64,000 bases of DNA from Coriobacteriia bacterium (GCA_009783085.1 WRHU01000008.1:26583-90582), one strand, 5' to 3'; positions 35,196-44,314 are shown, counted from the stretch's first letter. Notes: generated from the letters alone by a model not told the origin. Numbers and translations are program-made.

Positions 35196-37562
35196 ATGCA
35201 TTCTTTTGAAACTATCCTCATAATGCTTGTTGCCATTCTGGTTTCGAACCTTATCAGCCAGCGGTTTTCGCGTGTTTCGACACCGCTCATCCAGATAGCG
35301 CTCGGCATTATTCTTGCCCTTATACCAATGCTTCACTTTGAAATCGAGCTTGACCCCGAGCTTTTTTTGGTACTCTTTATCGCCCCGCTGCTCTTTGAGG
35401 ACGCCATAAAAGCAGATAAGCCCACGCTCTGGTCGCTCAAACGTCCTATCTTGTTGCTCGCGCTCGGGCTGGTGTTTCTCACTACTGTTTCTGTGGGTAC
35501 TTTTGTTCACTTCTTTATTCCTGCCATACCGCTTGCCGCTGCCTTTGCGCTTGCGGCGGCCCTTGCACCCACCGACGCCGTGGCGGTTATTTCTCTGGGA
35601 GAAACCACTACTATCAAACCGCAAAAACGCGCAATTCTGCAGGGAGAAGCACTTTTTAACGATGCCTCATCTATCGTAAGCTTCCAATTTGCACTCGCCG
35701 TTTTAGCCGTTGGTCCTTTTGCTGCTGCCGCCGCTACCGACGAGGTTCATTTTGCGGGCAGCATCGTCCTCACCTTCCTCTTTATGTTCATTGGCGGCGT
35801 GATAGTTGGCGTTGTCCTCATGGTGCTGCGCCTCTTTCTTGTCCAGCTTATGCGCCGCGCCGGCATAGAAAACATTACCTTCCACGTTTTGTTTGAAGTC
35901 ATCACGCCCCTGTTGGTCTTTTTAATTGCCGAGGCGGTTGGCGTAAGCGGCATTATCGCCGTGGTGGTCGCAGGCATTGCCCATAGTTTTGTGCCGAGGC
36001 GACAAACGCCCGATACGGCACGTCACAAAATTGTTTCTGCCAGCGTATGGAGCATGGTGGGCTTTACGCTTAACGGCCTCGTATTTCTCATTCTTGGCAC
36101 GCAGCTCCCCCATGTTGTCGAGCAGGTTTGGGTTTATAGCTCAGCTGATCATAATCTTTTGATAATTGCTATTGTGCTTATACTTTTAGCAATTTTGCTT
36201 ATTCGATTTGTGTGGATTTTCATTATGAATCGTAAGGAGTTTTTGGTACTTGAAGAAAGCGGTGAGCCGCTTACCATGACGGCTGCTTTTTCCCAAGCCG
36301 CACATGGTGAGCAAATTGCTACCGAAAACTATCTTTCCCCCGATCGCTGCGTTGTTGGCAGCATCGCAAAAGAGTTCGAAAACGAAAATATCGAAGGCGA
36401 TGAACGTACCGTTACCTTTAAGGATATTGCTGACAGGCGCAAAGCGGAGAAACGCGAGAAGGAGCGTATGCGTCGCTCTGAGCAGCAACAGCGCCACCGT
36501 GAGCTGGTAGCCGCTGAGCGCAACGCCCCAGGCTATTTTGCAGCCCACGCACAAAACGCCCTTGTTCTTACCTTGGCAGGTGTTAAGGGAGCCATATCTC
36601 TTGCGCTGCTGCTCACCATTCCACTTACGATGCCCAATGGCATGCCCTTCCCAGAGCGCAACCTTCTTTTGTTCCTCGCCTCTGGTGTTATTGTGCTCTC
36701 GCTTTTGCTTGCAAATTTTGTCATGCCCCTTGTTGCACCAAAGAGCCAGAAAGAAAAAGCTCCTGAAGCAGAGCGCAAGGCCGCCCTTGACATTCATGCT
36801 CACGTTGTCCGTCGCCTTGCCGAGCAGATGACTCCAGAAAACAGAGTGGCGGTGGAGGCGGTTATTCGCCAATATAACGAACGCTCTGCATCCCTTGGAG
36901 CAACCAGCGGTGCCACCAACCCCCTTGAAACCGTTTTGCGCCAGCAGATTATTGACTGGCAGCGCGACTACACCCTCAAGCTTGTCGACGATGGACGCGT
37001 CAGTGCGCCAACGGCTTCTGCCTATATTTATCAGTTGAGCCGAGTGCTTGCCAATATTGAACATCACGGAGAAATGCGCTGGTTTATCCGCAATTCGAGC
37101 CAGCAATTTGTGCATCAGATGCGCGAGGGGCGCCGCTTTAGAAAAGAGCACGCCGAAGAAATTAAAGAGGACGAGCGTCTTGGTCGCCGCCAGACTATCC
37201 GTGTGCTGCGGGAGCTTCAGCGTGAGAATTATGAGCACGTGCTTGAGCGTCTTAAGGCACTAAGAATGGTTCCCGGCGCACCGTCTGGGATTATTGACCC
37301 CGTTATTGTTGATTACGAACGACGTCTGTATCGCTTCAAAATTGCAGAGGAAACAAAGAGTCCTCTTGGTTTGCAGCTTGACCAACAGCGGCGCGCGCAC
37401 TTTGAAAAATCGCTTCTTGAAATGCAAACGCGCGCGCTGAGATACGAGCGCGATGCCATTGAACTTGCGTTTTCTGAGGGACGTATTTCTAACGAAACCG
37501 CACGCCATTTGCGTGATAACGTTGCCATGATGGAGTTTGATATTGAGGAGCAGTTGGAATAA
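35196..37562 (+). CDS. CPA1-family Na+/H+ antiporter
   Basis: A 788-residue protein. Residues 1-350 are a CPA1 (NhaP/NHE) transporter with about 12 spans; the ion-binding residues are in ALAPTDAVAVISLGE and GEALFNDASSIVSF, and ITPLLVFLIAEAVGVSGIIAVVVAGI follows. Another membrane pair, ALVLTLAGVKGAISLALLL and LLLFLASGVIVLSLLLANF, lies near 455-515 after a ~90-residue charged loop. The last 260 residues are a helical cytoplasmic domain, charged and Arg/Glu-rich. It exchanges Na+ for H+ for pH or salt control. No ribosome binding site is seen; a -10 box six bases upstream suggests a leaderless transcript. Downstream is tRNA-Gln. Confidence 0.9.
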   Translation: MHSFETILIMLVAILVSNLISQRFSRVSTPLIQIALGIILALIPMLHFEIELDPELFLVLFIAPLLFEDAIKADKPTLWSLKRPILLLALGLVFLTTVSVGTFVHFFIPAIPLAAAFALAAALAPTDAVAVISLGETTTIKPQKRAILQGEALFNDASSIVSFQFALAVLAVGPFAAAAATDEVHFAGSIVLTFLFMFIGGVIVGVVLMVLRLFLVQLMRRAGIENITFHVLFEVITPLLVFLIAEAVGVSGIIAVVVAGIAHSFVPRRQTPDTARHKIVSASVWSMVGFTLNGLVFLILGTQLPHVVEQVWVYSSADHNLLIIAIVLILLAILLIRFVWIFIMNRKEFLVLEESGEPLTMTAAFSQAAHGEQIATENYLSPDRCVVGSIAKEFENENIEGDERTVTFKDIADRRKAEKREKERMRRSEQQQRHRELVAAERNAPGYFAAHAQNALVLTLAGVKGAISLALLLTIPLTMPNGMPFPERNLLLFLASGVIVLSLLLANFVMPLVAPKSQKEKAPEAERKAALDIHAHVVRRLAEQMTPENRVAVEAVIRQYNERSASLGATSGATNPLETVLRQQIIDWQRDYTLKLVDDGRVSAPTASAYIYQLSRVLANIEHHGEMRWFIRNSSQQFVHQMREGRRFRKEHAEEIKEDERLGRRQTIRVLRELQRENYEHVLERLKALRMVPGAPSGIIDPVIVDYERRLYRFKIAEETKSPLGLQLDQQRRAHFEKSLLEMQTRALRYERDAIELAFSEGRISNETARHLRDNVAMMEFDIEEQLE

Positions 37563-37614
37563 GGTCGGTGGAAGCTTCTGACATGAAGCTGGCTGGCGCA
37601 AGACCGGCTGGCAT

Positions 37615-37679
37615 TTGCAAGGCCACGTAAGCCGTCTGGCGGAATATTTTACTTGCAAGGCCACGTAAGCCGTCTGGCG
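37615..37679. repeat. 27-base direct repeat after the antiporter gene
   Basis: A 27-base block including GCAAGGCCACGTAAGCCG occurs at 37615-37641 and identically at 37653-37679, 38 bases apart, in the gap before tRNA-Gln. Confidence 0.85.
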
Positions 37680-37844
37680 CGATAAAGCATTTTGTTCTGT
37701 ATTAGTATCCCGAGCAAGCAAATTATCTGGTAAACTAGACGCTGCTTTGTTTTAGGTGGTTTGTAGCTCGTTGTATTTTGAAGCTCATTGCCATTTCAAA
37801 CTTTTACGGTTATACGAAGGCCACCTTGCAAAGTGGAAGCACGC

Positions 37845-37918
37845 TGGGGCATCGTCCAATGGCAGGACTCTGGTTTTTGGTGCCAGCTATGTAGGTTCGA
37901 ATCCTGCTGCCCCAGCCA
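37845..37918 (+). tRNA. tRNA-Gln(TTG)
   Basis: Acceptor TGGGGCA/TGCCCCA, anticodon stem CTGGT/GCCAG with loop TTTTGGT giving anticodon TTG, T arm AGG-TTCGAAT-CCT region and encoded GCCA end. A structured repeat carrying an exact copy of its 3' 27 bases lies 181 bases downstream of the matching site. Confidence 0.95.
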
Positions 37919-37974
37919 TTTTTTTTGTTGTGGCTAGACGTTTGACAACAACACAAAGCTTTCTTGTTTGGCTT

Positions 37975-38109
37975 GCAGGATTCGAAGCCAGACATGGGGC
38001 GAGGCGTCATCAAACGTGCCAGTGGCACGTTTGTAGCCGAGGGTCCGCAGCGAGCGAGGCGAGCAAGGACACGCAATTTTGCGAACTTCAAAATTGCGTC
38101 GAATCCTGC
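37975..38109 (+). mobile_element. tRNA-end repeat element, copy A (next to tRNA-Gln)
   Basis: Terminal inverted repeats GCAGGATTCGA (37975-37985) and TCGAATCCTGC (38099-38109) match the T arm of the tRNA-Gln upstream. Inside are CAAACGTGCC-AGT-GGCACGTTTG (38011-38033), a GTCC...GGAC hairpin around GCAGCGAGCGAGGCGAGC (38043-38070), and ACGCAATTTTG...CAAAATTGCGT (38071-38099). The right end continues as an exact copy of the tRNA 3' end and flanking Ts (27 bases: 37897-37923 equals 38099-38125). No protein is coded. It may be a small non-autonomous element targeting tRNA 3' ends. Confidence 0.75.
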
Positions 38110-38148
38110 TGCCCCAGCCATTTTTCTCACCACTGGGAGGTATTGGAC

Positions 38149-41100
38149 GTGCTCAAAGCACTAATCGAAAAATATCTTCTCTCAGAGAACTTACCGCTTG
38201 AGGCGCGCAAGATAAACATCGTCTATCTTATCGGCCTGTTTACTGCGCTTGCTATTCTCGTGCTTCGGCTCATGCTCCAAACTAACCTCGAGCTTATCGC
38301 TATTACCGGAAGCATTGCCGTTTTTATTGTGGTAATGGCATACCTCAGCAATCGCTTTGGCTTGTTTAAGCCCCTTATATGGGTCACTACAATCTTTATC
38401 TGCTACATTATGTTTCCCATTGCGTTTTTCTTTATTGGGGGCTCCAATAGCGCAATCGCTGTTTATTTTGTCTTGGCGGCCGTGGTTCTTTTTGTGCTTC
38501 ACACGGGAATAAGTCGTGTTGTGCTGGTAACGCTTCAATTTCTTATCGCCGGTTTTTGCTATCTCCTTGAGGAGCTTCATCTTTTGCCCATACAGCAACT
38601 CGGCGTGTCGCACCGCGTCTTAGATGAATACTTTTCTTTTGTTGTTATCGCTTTGTGTGTGGGGGCTATCGTTATTTTTCTCGGCGTTTTATACGATAAC
38701 GAACGCCAGCAAGGGCAGCACTACAGCCGCTTGCTCGTCACCGTTAATAAATCTGCCCAGCTCCTTTTGGCCTCCGACCTTGAAAACCTTGACGCTTCAC
38801 TCACCCATGCAATGGGCCTTTTGGGAGCTAGACTCGATATTGACCGCATAGGCATTTGGCACATAGAAACCGATTATGACCAAAGTTATTACGTGCGCCA
38901 AAGCGGTTGGATAAGCGAGAATTACCAAAAAGGATACAATCCCAGCGAACACGTTGGCTACTCCGTTATAGAAAGCGTGCCCGTTTGGAACGCACGCCTT
39001 GATGCAGATGAGGTTGTTACCGGGGTTGTTGAGAGCCTGAGTCAAGAGGAGCAAGCTGCTCTCTATCCCTACAGGGCAAAAGCGATTCTGCTCATGCCCG
39101 TTCATCGCAACGGAGCTTTGTGGGGTTTTATGAGCTTTATAGATTGCCACACAGAAAATCGCTCGTTTGCCACTGATGATATTGACGCTTTGCGCTCGAC
39201 AGCTTATATGTTTGCCAACACCGTAACGCGGCACCAAGATGAACAGCTTTTGGCTACCCGTCTTGAGCAGCAAAAGCTCATGTCACGAGTTTCTCACGAT
39301 TTTATCACGCACAGCTCTATCGACGACCTTATCAACGAGGCGCTTCAGGTAACCTGCGAGTTTCTTGGTGCAACCCGCGCATTTACCATCATCATTGACA
39401 AAAAAGACGATAGCACCCAGGCTCTGTATAGCTGGAGCCACTCGGAGCAGTGGCAGCCCTTTACCTCGCTACCGGCGCTTACCAATCTTGCAACTTCAAC
39501 CTTTCCACGTACAAAAAATGAAGGTGAGCGAGTTTTACCCGTTTGCTGCAACGACATTCAAACCGATTATGACGGAAAATACCAACCTTTCAAAATTGCC
39601 GATGTGCGTGCGTTTATCTGGGCTCCCATCTATCTTAATGACGAACTTTGGGGCTTGCTCAGCGTTGAGGACTGCACCCAAAGCCGCACGTGGGCAGACA
39701 GCGATCTTGCACTCATAGACAGCGTTACCTCAGCACTTTCGGGCGGACTCATGCGCAACACCATGGAGGGTGAGCGCGCTGATGCTCTTGCAACTGCACT
39801 GCAGGCAAGCCAAGCAAAAGGAGATTTTCTCTCCAACATGAGTCACGAGATGCGCACGCCCATGAACGCCATTATCGGCATGACCTCTATTGGTAAAGGT
39901 GCAAAAGATTTGGAACGTAAGAATCAGGCCTTTGACAAGATTGAGGACGCTTCTGCTCATTTGCTGGGCATCATCAACGACGTTTTGGATATGTCAAAAA
40001 TTGAGGCAAACAAACTTGAGCTTTCAACAACAGAGTTCAATTTTGAAAGCATGCTGCGCAAGGTCATAAATGTGGTGAACTATCGCATCGAGGAGCGCCG
40101 CCAGCGTTTTTATGTGACCATTGACCGGCTCATTCCTACCACCTTGATTGGCGATGACCAGCGACTTGCCCAGGTGGTTGCCAATCTGCTTTCCAATGCC
40201 GTAAAGTTCACGTCCGACGAAGGTATTATTCGAGCAGACACCCAACTTGTTAGCGAAAAGGACGGAGTCTGCACCATTAAGTTTGAAATATCTGACACCG
40301 GCATTGGCATTGGCGACGAACAAAAAGGCAGGCTTTTTACCTCTTTTGAACAGGCAGATTCCAAGACTTCTCGTAAGTATGGCGGAACGGGCTTGGGGCT
40401 TGCCATATCAAAGCGCATAGTCGAGCTTATGCATGGAGAGATTTGGGTTGAATCTGAGGTGGACAAAGGCTCAACCTTTAGTTTTACCGTCAAGATACAA
40501 CGTGGTTTAGGGCAGACAGACAGCTTGCTTCGCGCTGATGCCGATTGGACAAACCTTAGAGTACTTGTTGTTGATGATGACGCAGAAACACTTGCCTTTT
40601 TCCGAGATTTAGGCGAGCGCTTTGGCGTTGCCTGCGATACGGCTCTTGGCAGCACCAAGGCACTGCAGTACCTTGAAAATGAGGCATGCTACGACCTCTA
40701 TTTTGTTGACTGGAACATAGCAAATATGAGTGCCCTTGAACTTGCACAGCGTATCCGAGAGCATAACGAGAAAAGCCACAACAAGCACTCCGTTGTTGCA
40801 ATGGTTTCGGCAACCGACTGGGCTGCTATCGAAGACGACGCAAAGAGCGTGGGCGTAAAGAAATATCTCTCTAAGCCGCTGTTTCCCTCGATGGTTGCTG
40901 AGCTTGTCAACGAGTGTATTGAGAAAGAAACAACGCCCGATACGGGAGAGCGCCTTGAAAAAATGACGGGGCAGTTTGACGGCATAACTATTCTTTTGGC
41001 AGAAGACATTGAGATAAATCAAGAGATTATGATTGCACTTTTGGAGCCAACGCTTATTACTATTGAGGTTGCTGCAGATGGGCAGGCAGCGCTCGATATG

Positions 41101-41829
41101 TTTAAGGCAAATCCTGAACACTATAGTGCAATTTTCATGGATATGCAGATGCCAACCATGGACGGGCTTGAGGCAACGCGCCAGATACGTGCCCTTGAGA
41201 TGCCTTGGGCAAAAGATGTTCCTATTGTTGCTATGACGGCTAATGTTTTTAGGGAGGACGTTGAACGTTGCCTTTCTGCTGGCATGAATGATCATCTGGG
41301 CAAGCCAATAAATCTTGATGAGGTGCTAGAAAAGCTTCATCACTATCTTGGGGCATCGCCAACAGAACCCAAAAAAAACGTGGTTCACTATGGAAGCAGC
41401 CAAAACACCGAGGGCACTTCTTGGGAACACGGTGTTGCGTGGAACAGCAGGCTAGAAACAGGGCATGAGGTCATCGACCAGCAACACAAGCAGCTTTTTA
41501 CTTTGGTGAGCCAGCTTATTGCCAACAGTAGAAACAAACAAGATGCAGAAGGCTTTGAAACAGCTTTGCATTTTCTTATTGACTACACAGTGCAACACTT
41601 TGCCGACGAGGAAAAGCTCCAGCAAGAAAGTGACTATCCCAACTTTGAACAACACCGCAAGCTCCATGAAGCCTTTAGGAGTGAGGTTGAGAAGTTTGTT
41701 GAGAGTTATCGTGCGGACGGCTGGAGCCCTGAGCTGAGCAGTAAGATAAATACCACTATTGTGCAGTGGCTTGTTACGCACATCGAGCTCGAGGACTCAA
41801 AAGTCGCCGCCCACATTAAAAACAGTTAG
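38149..41829 (+). CDS. Hybrid histidine kinase with two GAF, two receiver and a hemerythrin domain
   Basis: A 1226-residue protein. Residues ~24-185 hold about six spans; two GAF-like domains follow (~200-350 and ~385-540); HisKA has the phospho-accepting His in SNMSHEMRTPMN (~566); the ATPase shows NLLSNAVKF, DTGIGIG and GTGLGLAISKRIV (~680-760). Receiver 1 (RVLVVDDDAE, FVDWN) spans ~803-920 and receiver 2 (ILLAEDIEINQ, MDMQMPTMDG) ~945-1070. The end is a bacteriohemerythrin with EVIDQQHKQLF, HFADEE, HRKLHE and HIELED, all di-iron ligands present. The GTG start has GGAGG eight bases upstream; longer readings run through tRNA-Gln and the repeat and are rejected. It probably senses O2 or redox state. 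Confidence 0.9.
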   Translation: MLKALIEKYLLSENLPLEARKINIVYLIGLFTALAILVLRLMLQTNLELIAITGSIAVFIVVMAYLSNRFGLFKPLIWVTTIFICYIMFPIAFFFIGGSNSAIAVYFVLAAVVLFVLHTGISRVVLVTLQFLIAGFCYLLEELHLLPIQQLGVSHRVLDEYFSFVVIALCVGAIVIFLGVLYDNERQQGQHYSRLLVTVNKSAQLLLASDLENLDASLTHAMGLLGARLDIDRIGIWHIETDYDQSYYVRQSGWISENYQKGYNPSEHVGYSVIESVPVWNARLDADEVVTGVVESLSQEEQAALYPYRAKAILLMPVHRNGALWGFMSFIDCHTENRSFATDDIDALRSTAYMFANTVTRHQDEQLLATRLEQQKLMSRVSHDFITHSSIDDLINEALQVTCEFLGATRAFTIIIDKKDDSTQALYSWSHSEQWQPFTSLPALTNLATSTFPRTKNEGERVLPVCCNDIQTDYDGKYQPFKIADVRAFIWAPIYLNDELWGLLSVEDCTQSRTWADSDLALIDSVTSALSGGLMRNTMEGERADALATALQASQAKGDFLSNMSHEMRTPMNAIIGMTSIGKGAKDLERKNQAFDKIEDASAHLLGIINDVLDMSKIEANKLELSTTEFNFESMLRKVINVVNYRIEERRQRFYVTIDRLIPTTLIGDDQRLAQVVANLLSNAVKFTSDEGIIRADTQLVSEKDGVCTIKFEISDTGIGIGDEQKGRLFTSFEQADSKTSRKYGGTGLGLAISKRIVELMHGEIWVESEVDKGSTFSFTVKIQRGLGQTDSLLRADADWTNLRVLVVDDDAETLAFFRDLGERFGVACDTALGSTKALQYLENEACYDLYFVDWNIANMSALELAQRIREHNEKSHNKHSVVAMVSATDWAAIEDDAKSVGVKKYLSKPLFPSMVAELVNECIEKETTPDTGERLEKMTGQFDGITILLAEDIEINQEIMIALLEPTLITIEVAADGQAALDMFKANPEHYSAIFMDMQMPTMDGLEATRQIRALEMPWAKDVPIVAMTANVFREDVERCLSAGMNDHLGKPINLDEVLEKLHHYLGASPTEPKKNVVHYGSSQNTEGTSWEHGVAWNSRLETGHEVIDQQHKQLFTLVSQLIANSRNKQDAEGFETALHFLIDYTVQHFADEEKLQQESDYPNFEQHRKLHEAFRSEVEKFVESYRADGWSPELSSKINTTIVQWLVTHIELEDSKVAAHIKNS

Positions 41830-42749
41830 ACCTCAAAAAGCCAATCTTTGTATTCGTCGACCCTACCAGCAACAACCTCAAAGAAGCGTTCCTGCAAAAC
41901 CTTAGTTATCGGCCCTCGTTTGCCTGAGCCAATAGTACGGTTGTCGATGGCAGCAATAGGCGTTACTTCAGCAGCACTGCCCGTGAAAAACACCTCGTCG
42001 GCAGCGTAGAGGTCGGTGCGAACCAAAGAGCGCTCGGTGACGGTGTAACCCAAATCGCGCGCTATCTGGATAACCGAATTGCGGGTAAGTCCTTCAAGAA
42101 TGCCGTCAGAGAGCGGAGGCGTAAAGAGCTCGCCGTTGCGCACGGCAAAAATGTTCTCGCCCGAGCCCTCAGCAACCATGCCAGCCTCATTGAGCAAAAT
42201 GGCCTCGCCATAACCGTGATCAAGAGCCTCCATGTGAGCCAAGCCAGAATTAAGATAACCAGCAGAGGACTTTACCGCACCCGGCGTTGCATTTACTCCA
42301 CGCTGACGCCATGAGCTGATGCCTGCGCTTATGCCATTTTCCAGCGCTTCCTCGCCAAGATAGTCGCCCCACGGCCACACCGCAATGGCAACCTCAATAA
42401 CAGCGGGACGAGGATTAACGCCAACAGCACCATAACCCCTAAAGGCTATCGGACGCACATAGCAAGACTCAAGTTCATTGGCGCGAATGAGCTCAAGTGC
42501 TGCTTTGGTAAGCTCCTCGGCAGTGTAAGGTAAGTCCATGCCAATCATCGAAGCAGAACGGCACAGACGCGTCATGTGTTCGTTCAAACGAAATACTGCA
42601 GAACCGTTTTCGGTTTTATAGCAGCGCATACCCTCAAATACTGCCGTACCATAATGAAGGGCGTGTGAGAGTATATGGACGGTTGCGTCTGCCCAAGCAA
42701 TCTGCTCGCCGTTGCGCCAGATGTATTTTGATTCTGTTAATGCTGCCAT
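41826..42749 (-). CDS. ilvE: Branched-chain amino acid aminotransferase
   Basis: A 307-residue fold type IV PLP aminotransferase: HALHYGTAVFEGMRCY near the start, YVRPIAFRGYG, the PLP lysine in PGAVKSSAGYLNS near 160, NEAGMVAEGSGENIF and DGILEGLTRNSVI, EVFFTGSAAEVTPI. It interconverts Leu, Ile and Val with their 2-oxo acids using glutamate. AAAGGAAA lies six bases before the ATG. Its stop codon overlaps the stop of the convergent histidine kinase by four bases (TTAG). Confidence 0.95.
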   Translation of the reverse strand: MAALTESKYIWRNGEQIAWADATVHILSHALHYGTAVFEGMRCYKTENGSAVFRLNEHMTRLCRSASMIGMDLPYTAEELTKAALELIRANELESCYVRPIAFRGYGAVGVNPRPAVIEVAIAVWPWGDYLGEEALENGISAGISSWRQRGVNATPGAVKSSAGYLNSGLAHMEALDHGYGEAILLNEAGMVAEGSGENIFAVRNGELFTPPLSDGILEGLTRNSVIQIARDLGYTVTERSLVRTDLYAADEVFFTGSAAEVTPIAAIDNRTIGSGKRGPITKVLQERFFEVVAGRVDEYKDWLFEV

Positions 42750-42773
42750 GAGCTTTCCTTTCTGCTGTGCTTT

Positions 42774-42890
42774 GCGTCTATTTTGCGTGTTGGTTGTTTT
42801 GTGTGTTTGCTATTTTGCGTGTTTGCTATTTTGCCTGCTGGTTGTTCTGTGTGTCTGCTGTTTTGCGTGTTTTGCGCATTTTCCGTAGTT
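42774..42890. repeat. T/G-rich degenerate tandem repeats upstream of ilvE
   Basis: Units of about 18-21 bases built on TTTTGCGTGTTTGCTA recur five to six times with changes. They lie in the leader region of ilvE and leave no clear promoter visible. The remainder of the 274-base gap before larE shows nothing else. Confidence 0.6.
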
Positions 42891-43023
42891 GCATTGTATC
42901 GCATCTGGCTATAAACTCAAACGAGGCTCAAGCGCTGCCTGATTAAAGTGTTGGCGCGCGTCGGTAAAAGGTTGACTGAAGCTGAGCGATGGTGAAGATA
43001 GGCTTGCGCGCGGTGAAAGGTGT

Positions 43024-43962
43024 ATGAACAAATTGTCCAAAGCTATGACATACAAAGCAAACTCGAAAACGGCAGGAGCTGCAAGAGCGGCTGCCACAGA
43101 AATAGCTACGACTCCAGAAATAGCTGAGGCTACAGAAGCAGTGTTGCCGGTAGCTTTGCAAGAAAAGTTGGCTGCACTTCGTTGCACCCTCGCTGAGCTT
43201 GACAGTGTTGCGGTGGGCTTTAGTGGCGGCGTGGACTCCAGCCTACTGCTTTATCTTGCGCATGAGGTTTTAGGTGAACGAGCAGTAGCTTTTACCGTAC
43301 ATTCGTACCTCGCCCCCGCCCGCGAGCTGCATGATGCAGACGCATTTTGCGCCGAGCATGGTATTAACCACCGCAAACTTGAGCTTCCAGACGCTACACT
43401 AGAGAGCATAAAAAACAATCCGCAAAACCGTTGCTATCTGTGCAAGCGTGTTATCTTTGAAAAAATTGCTGACGAGGCACGAGCTCTCAATCTTGCCGCT
43501 GTTGCAGAAGGATCTAATCTTGACGATGAGAGCGACTATCGCCCTGGAAAACAGGCACTTTTGGAGCTTGGAGTTTTAAGCCCCCTTAAAGAGGCTGGCT
43601 TCACTAAGCTAGATATTCGCACCGCTGCCCATGCGCTTGGCCTTTCTGTTTGGGACAAACCTGCCTGCGCCTGTCTTGCCACCCGTCTGCCCTTTGACAC
43701 ACCTCTTGAACAAAATCTTTTGAAACGTATAGACACAGCTGAAGAGTGGCTCATAAAACAGGGGCTTACTCAAGTGCGCGTGCGTGTACATGGTACGGTT
43801 GCTCGCATTGAATGTGACGAGAAAGGTTTTTTGCGCCTCGCCGAGCGTGCTTTTCAAAAAGAGGTTCACGAGAAACTTAGAAGTTTTGGCTTTGAGTTTG
43901 TAACTCTTGATTTGAGAGGCTTTGCCTCCGGCTCAATGAACTCCATGAGCAAAGTTTTGTAA
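43024..43962 (+). CDS. larE: ATP-dependent sacrificial sulfur transferase LarE
   Basis: A 312-residue PP-loop protein: VAVGFSGGVDSSLLL (ATP), NRCYLCKRVIF, VAEGSNLDDESDYRPG and KPACACLATRLPF. LarE adds sulfur to the nicotinic-acid-derived pincer cofactor of LarA-type enzymes. The block PACAC has two cysteines where classical sacrificial LarE has one, leaving open a [4Fe-4S]-dependent version. GAAAGG precedes the ATG closely; the first 35 residues (Ala/Thr-rich) look like an extension and MTYKANSK at residue 8 is an alternative start. LarB, LarC and LarA are not in the window. Confidence 0.93.
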   Translation: MNKLSKAMTYKANSKTAGAARAAATEIATTPEIAEATEAVLPVALQEKLAALRCTLAELDSVAVGFSGGVDSSLLLYLAHEVLGERAVAFTVHSYLAPARELHDADAFCAEHGINHRKLELPDATLESIKNNPQNRCYLCKRVIFEKIADEARALNLAAVAEGSNLDDESDYRPGKQALLELGVLSPLKEAGFTKLDIRTAAHALGLSVWDKPACACLATRLPFDTPLEQNLLKRIDTAEEWLIKQGLTQVRVRVHGTVARIECDEKGFLRLAERAFQKEVHEKLRSFGFEFVTLDLRGFASGSMNSMSKVL

Positions 43963-44032
43963 TGCGCTACACCAAACTGCACGGATATAACTTGACTTCA
44001 AAATTGTCCTACCATGAAAAGGGCTTCTGTAG

Positions 44033-44038
44033 TATACT
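44033..44038 (+). promoter_or_regulatory. -10 box of tRNA-Val
   Basis: TATACT lies 20 bases before the tRNA-Val 5' end. No good -35 is found at normal spacing; TTGTCC at 44004-44009 is too far. Confidence 0.4.
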
Positions 44039-44057
44039 GTTCACTTCGTTTTTATGT

Positions 44058-44132
44058 GGGCGATTGGCGCAGCGGTAGCGCAGGTGCTTTACACGCACAA
44101 GGTCGGGGGTTCAAATCCCTCATCGCCCACCA
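44058..44132 (+). tRNA. tRNA-Val(TAC)
   Basis: Acceptor GGGCGAT/ATCGCCC, D stem GCGC/GCGC, anticodon stem GGTGC/GCACA region with loop TTTACAC giving TAC, T stem GGGGG/CCCTC region with TTCAAAT loop, and encoded CCA. It is followed by a hairpin and then a repeat that copies its 3' end. Confidence 0.95.
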
Positions 44133-44170
44133 TTATACCCCTGCAGACTGTAAGTCTGTAGGGGTATAAT
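44132..44170 (+). terminator. Hairpin after tRNA-Val
   Basis: ATTATACCCC (44132-44141) pairs with GGGGTATAAT (44161-44170) and the inner CAGACT with AGTCTG, giving an almost fully paired stem around a short loop. Confidence 0.75.
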
Positions 44171-44180
44171 TGCTCATGGA

Positions 44181-44314
44181 GATGGGATTTGAAGCCAGAC
44201 ATGGGGCGAGGCGTAAGCAAACGTGCCAGCGGCACGTTTGTAGCCGAGGGTCCGCAGCGAGCTAGGCGAGCAAGGACACGTAATTTTGTGGGCTACAAAA
44301 TTACGTCAAATCCC
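44181..44314 (+). mobile_element. tRNA-end repeat element, copy B (next to tRNA-Val)
   Basis: The core is nearly identical to copy A, but its ends belong to tRNA-Val: GGGATTTGA (44184-44192) and TCAAATCCC (44306-44314). Inside are CAAACGTGCC-AGC-GGCACGTTTG (44218-44240) and ACGTAATTTTG...CAAAATTACGT (44278-44306). Relative to copy A a C-G pair has become T-A, so pairing is conserved. The right end runs on as an exact 23-base copy of the tRNA-Val 3' end (44111-44133 equals 44306-44328). No protein is coded. Confidence 0.75.

Noticed and set aside
37897..38125. Classical integrative element at tRNA-Gln
   Set aside because: The direct repeats are only 202 bases apart with no integrase or cargo; a small non-autonomous element or structured repeat fits better.
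37756..38148. Upstream extension of the histidine kinase reading frame through tRNA-Gln
   Set aside because: The frame crosses a tRNA gene and the repeat element; a GTG with GGAGG at 38149 is the better start and the extra 131 residues look like no protein.
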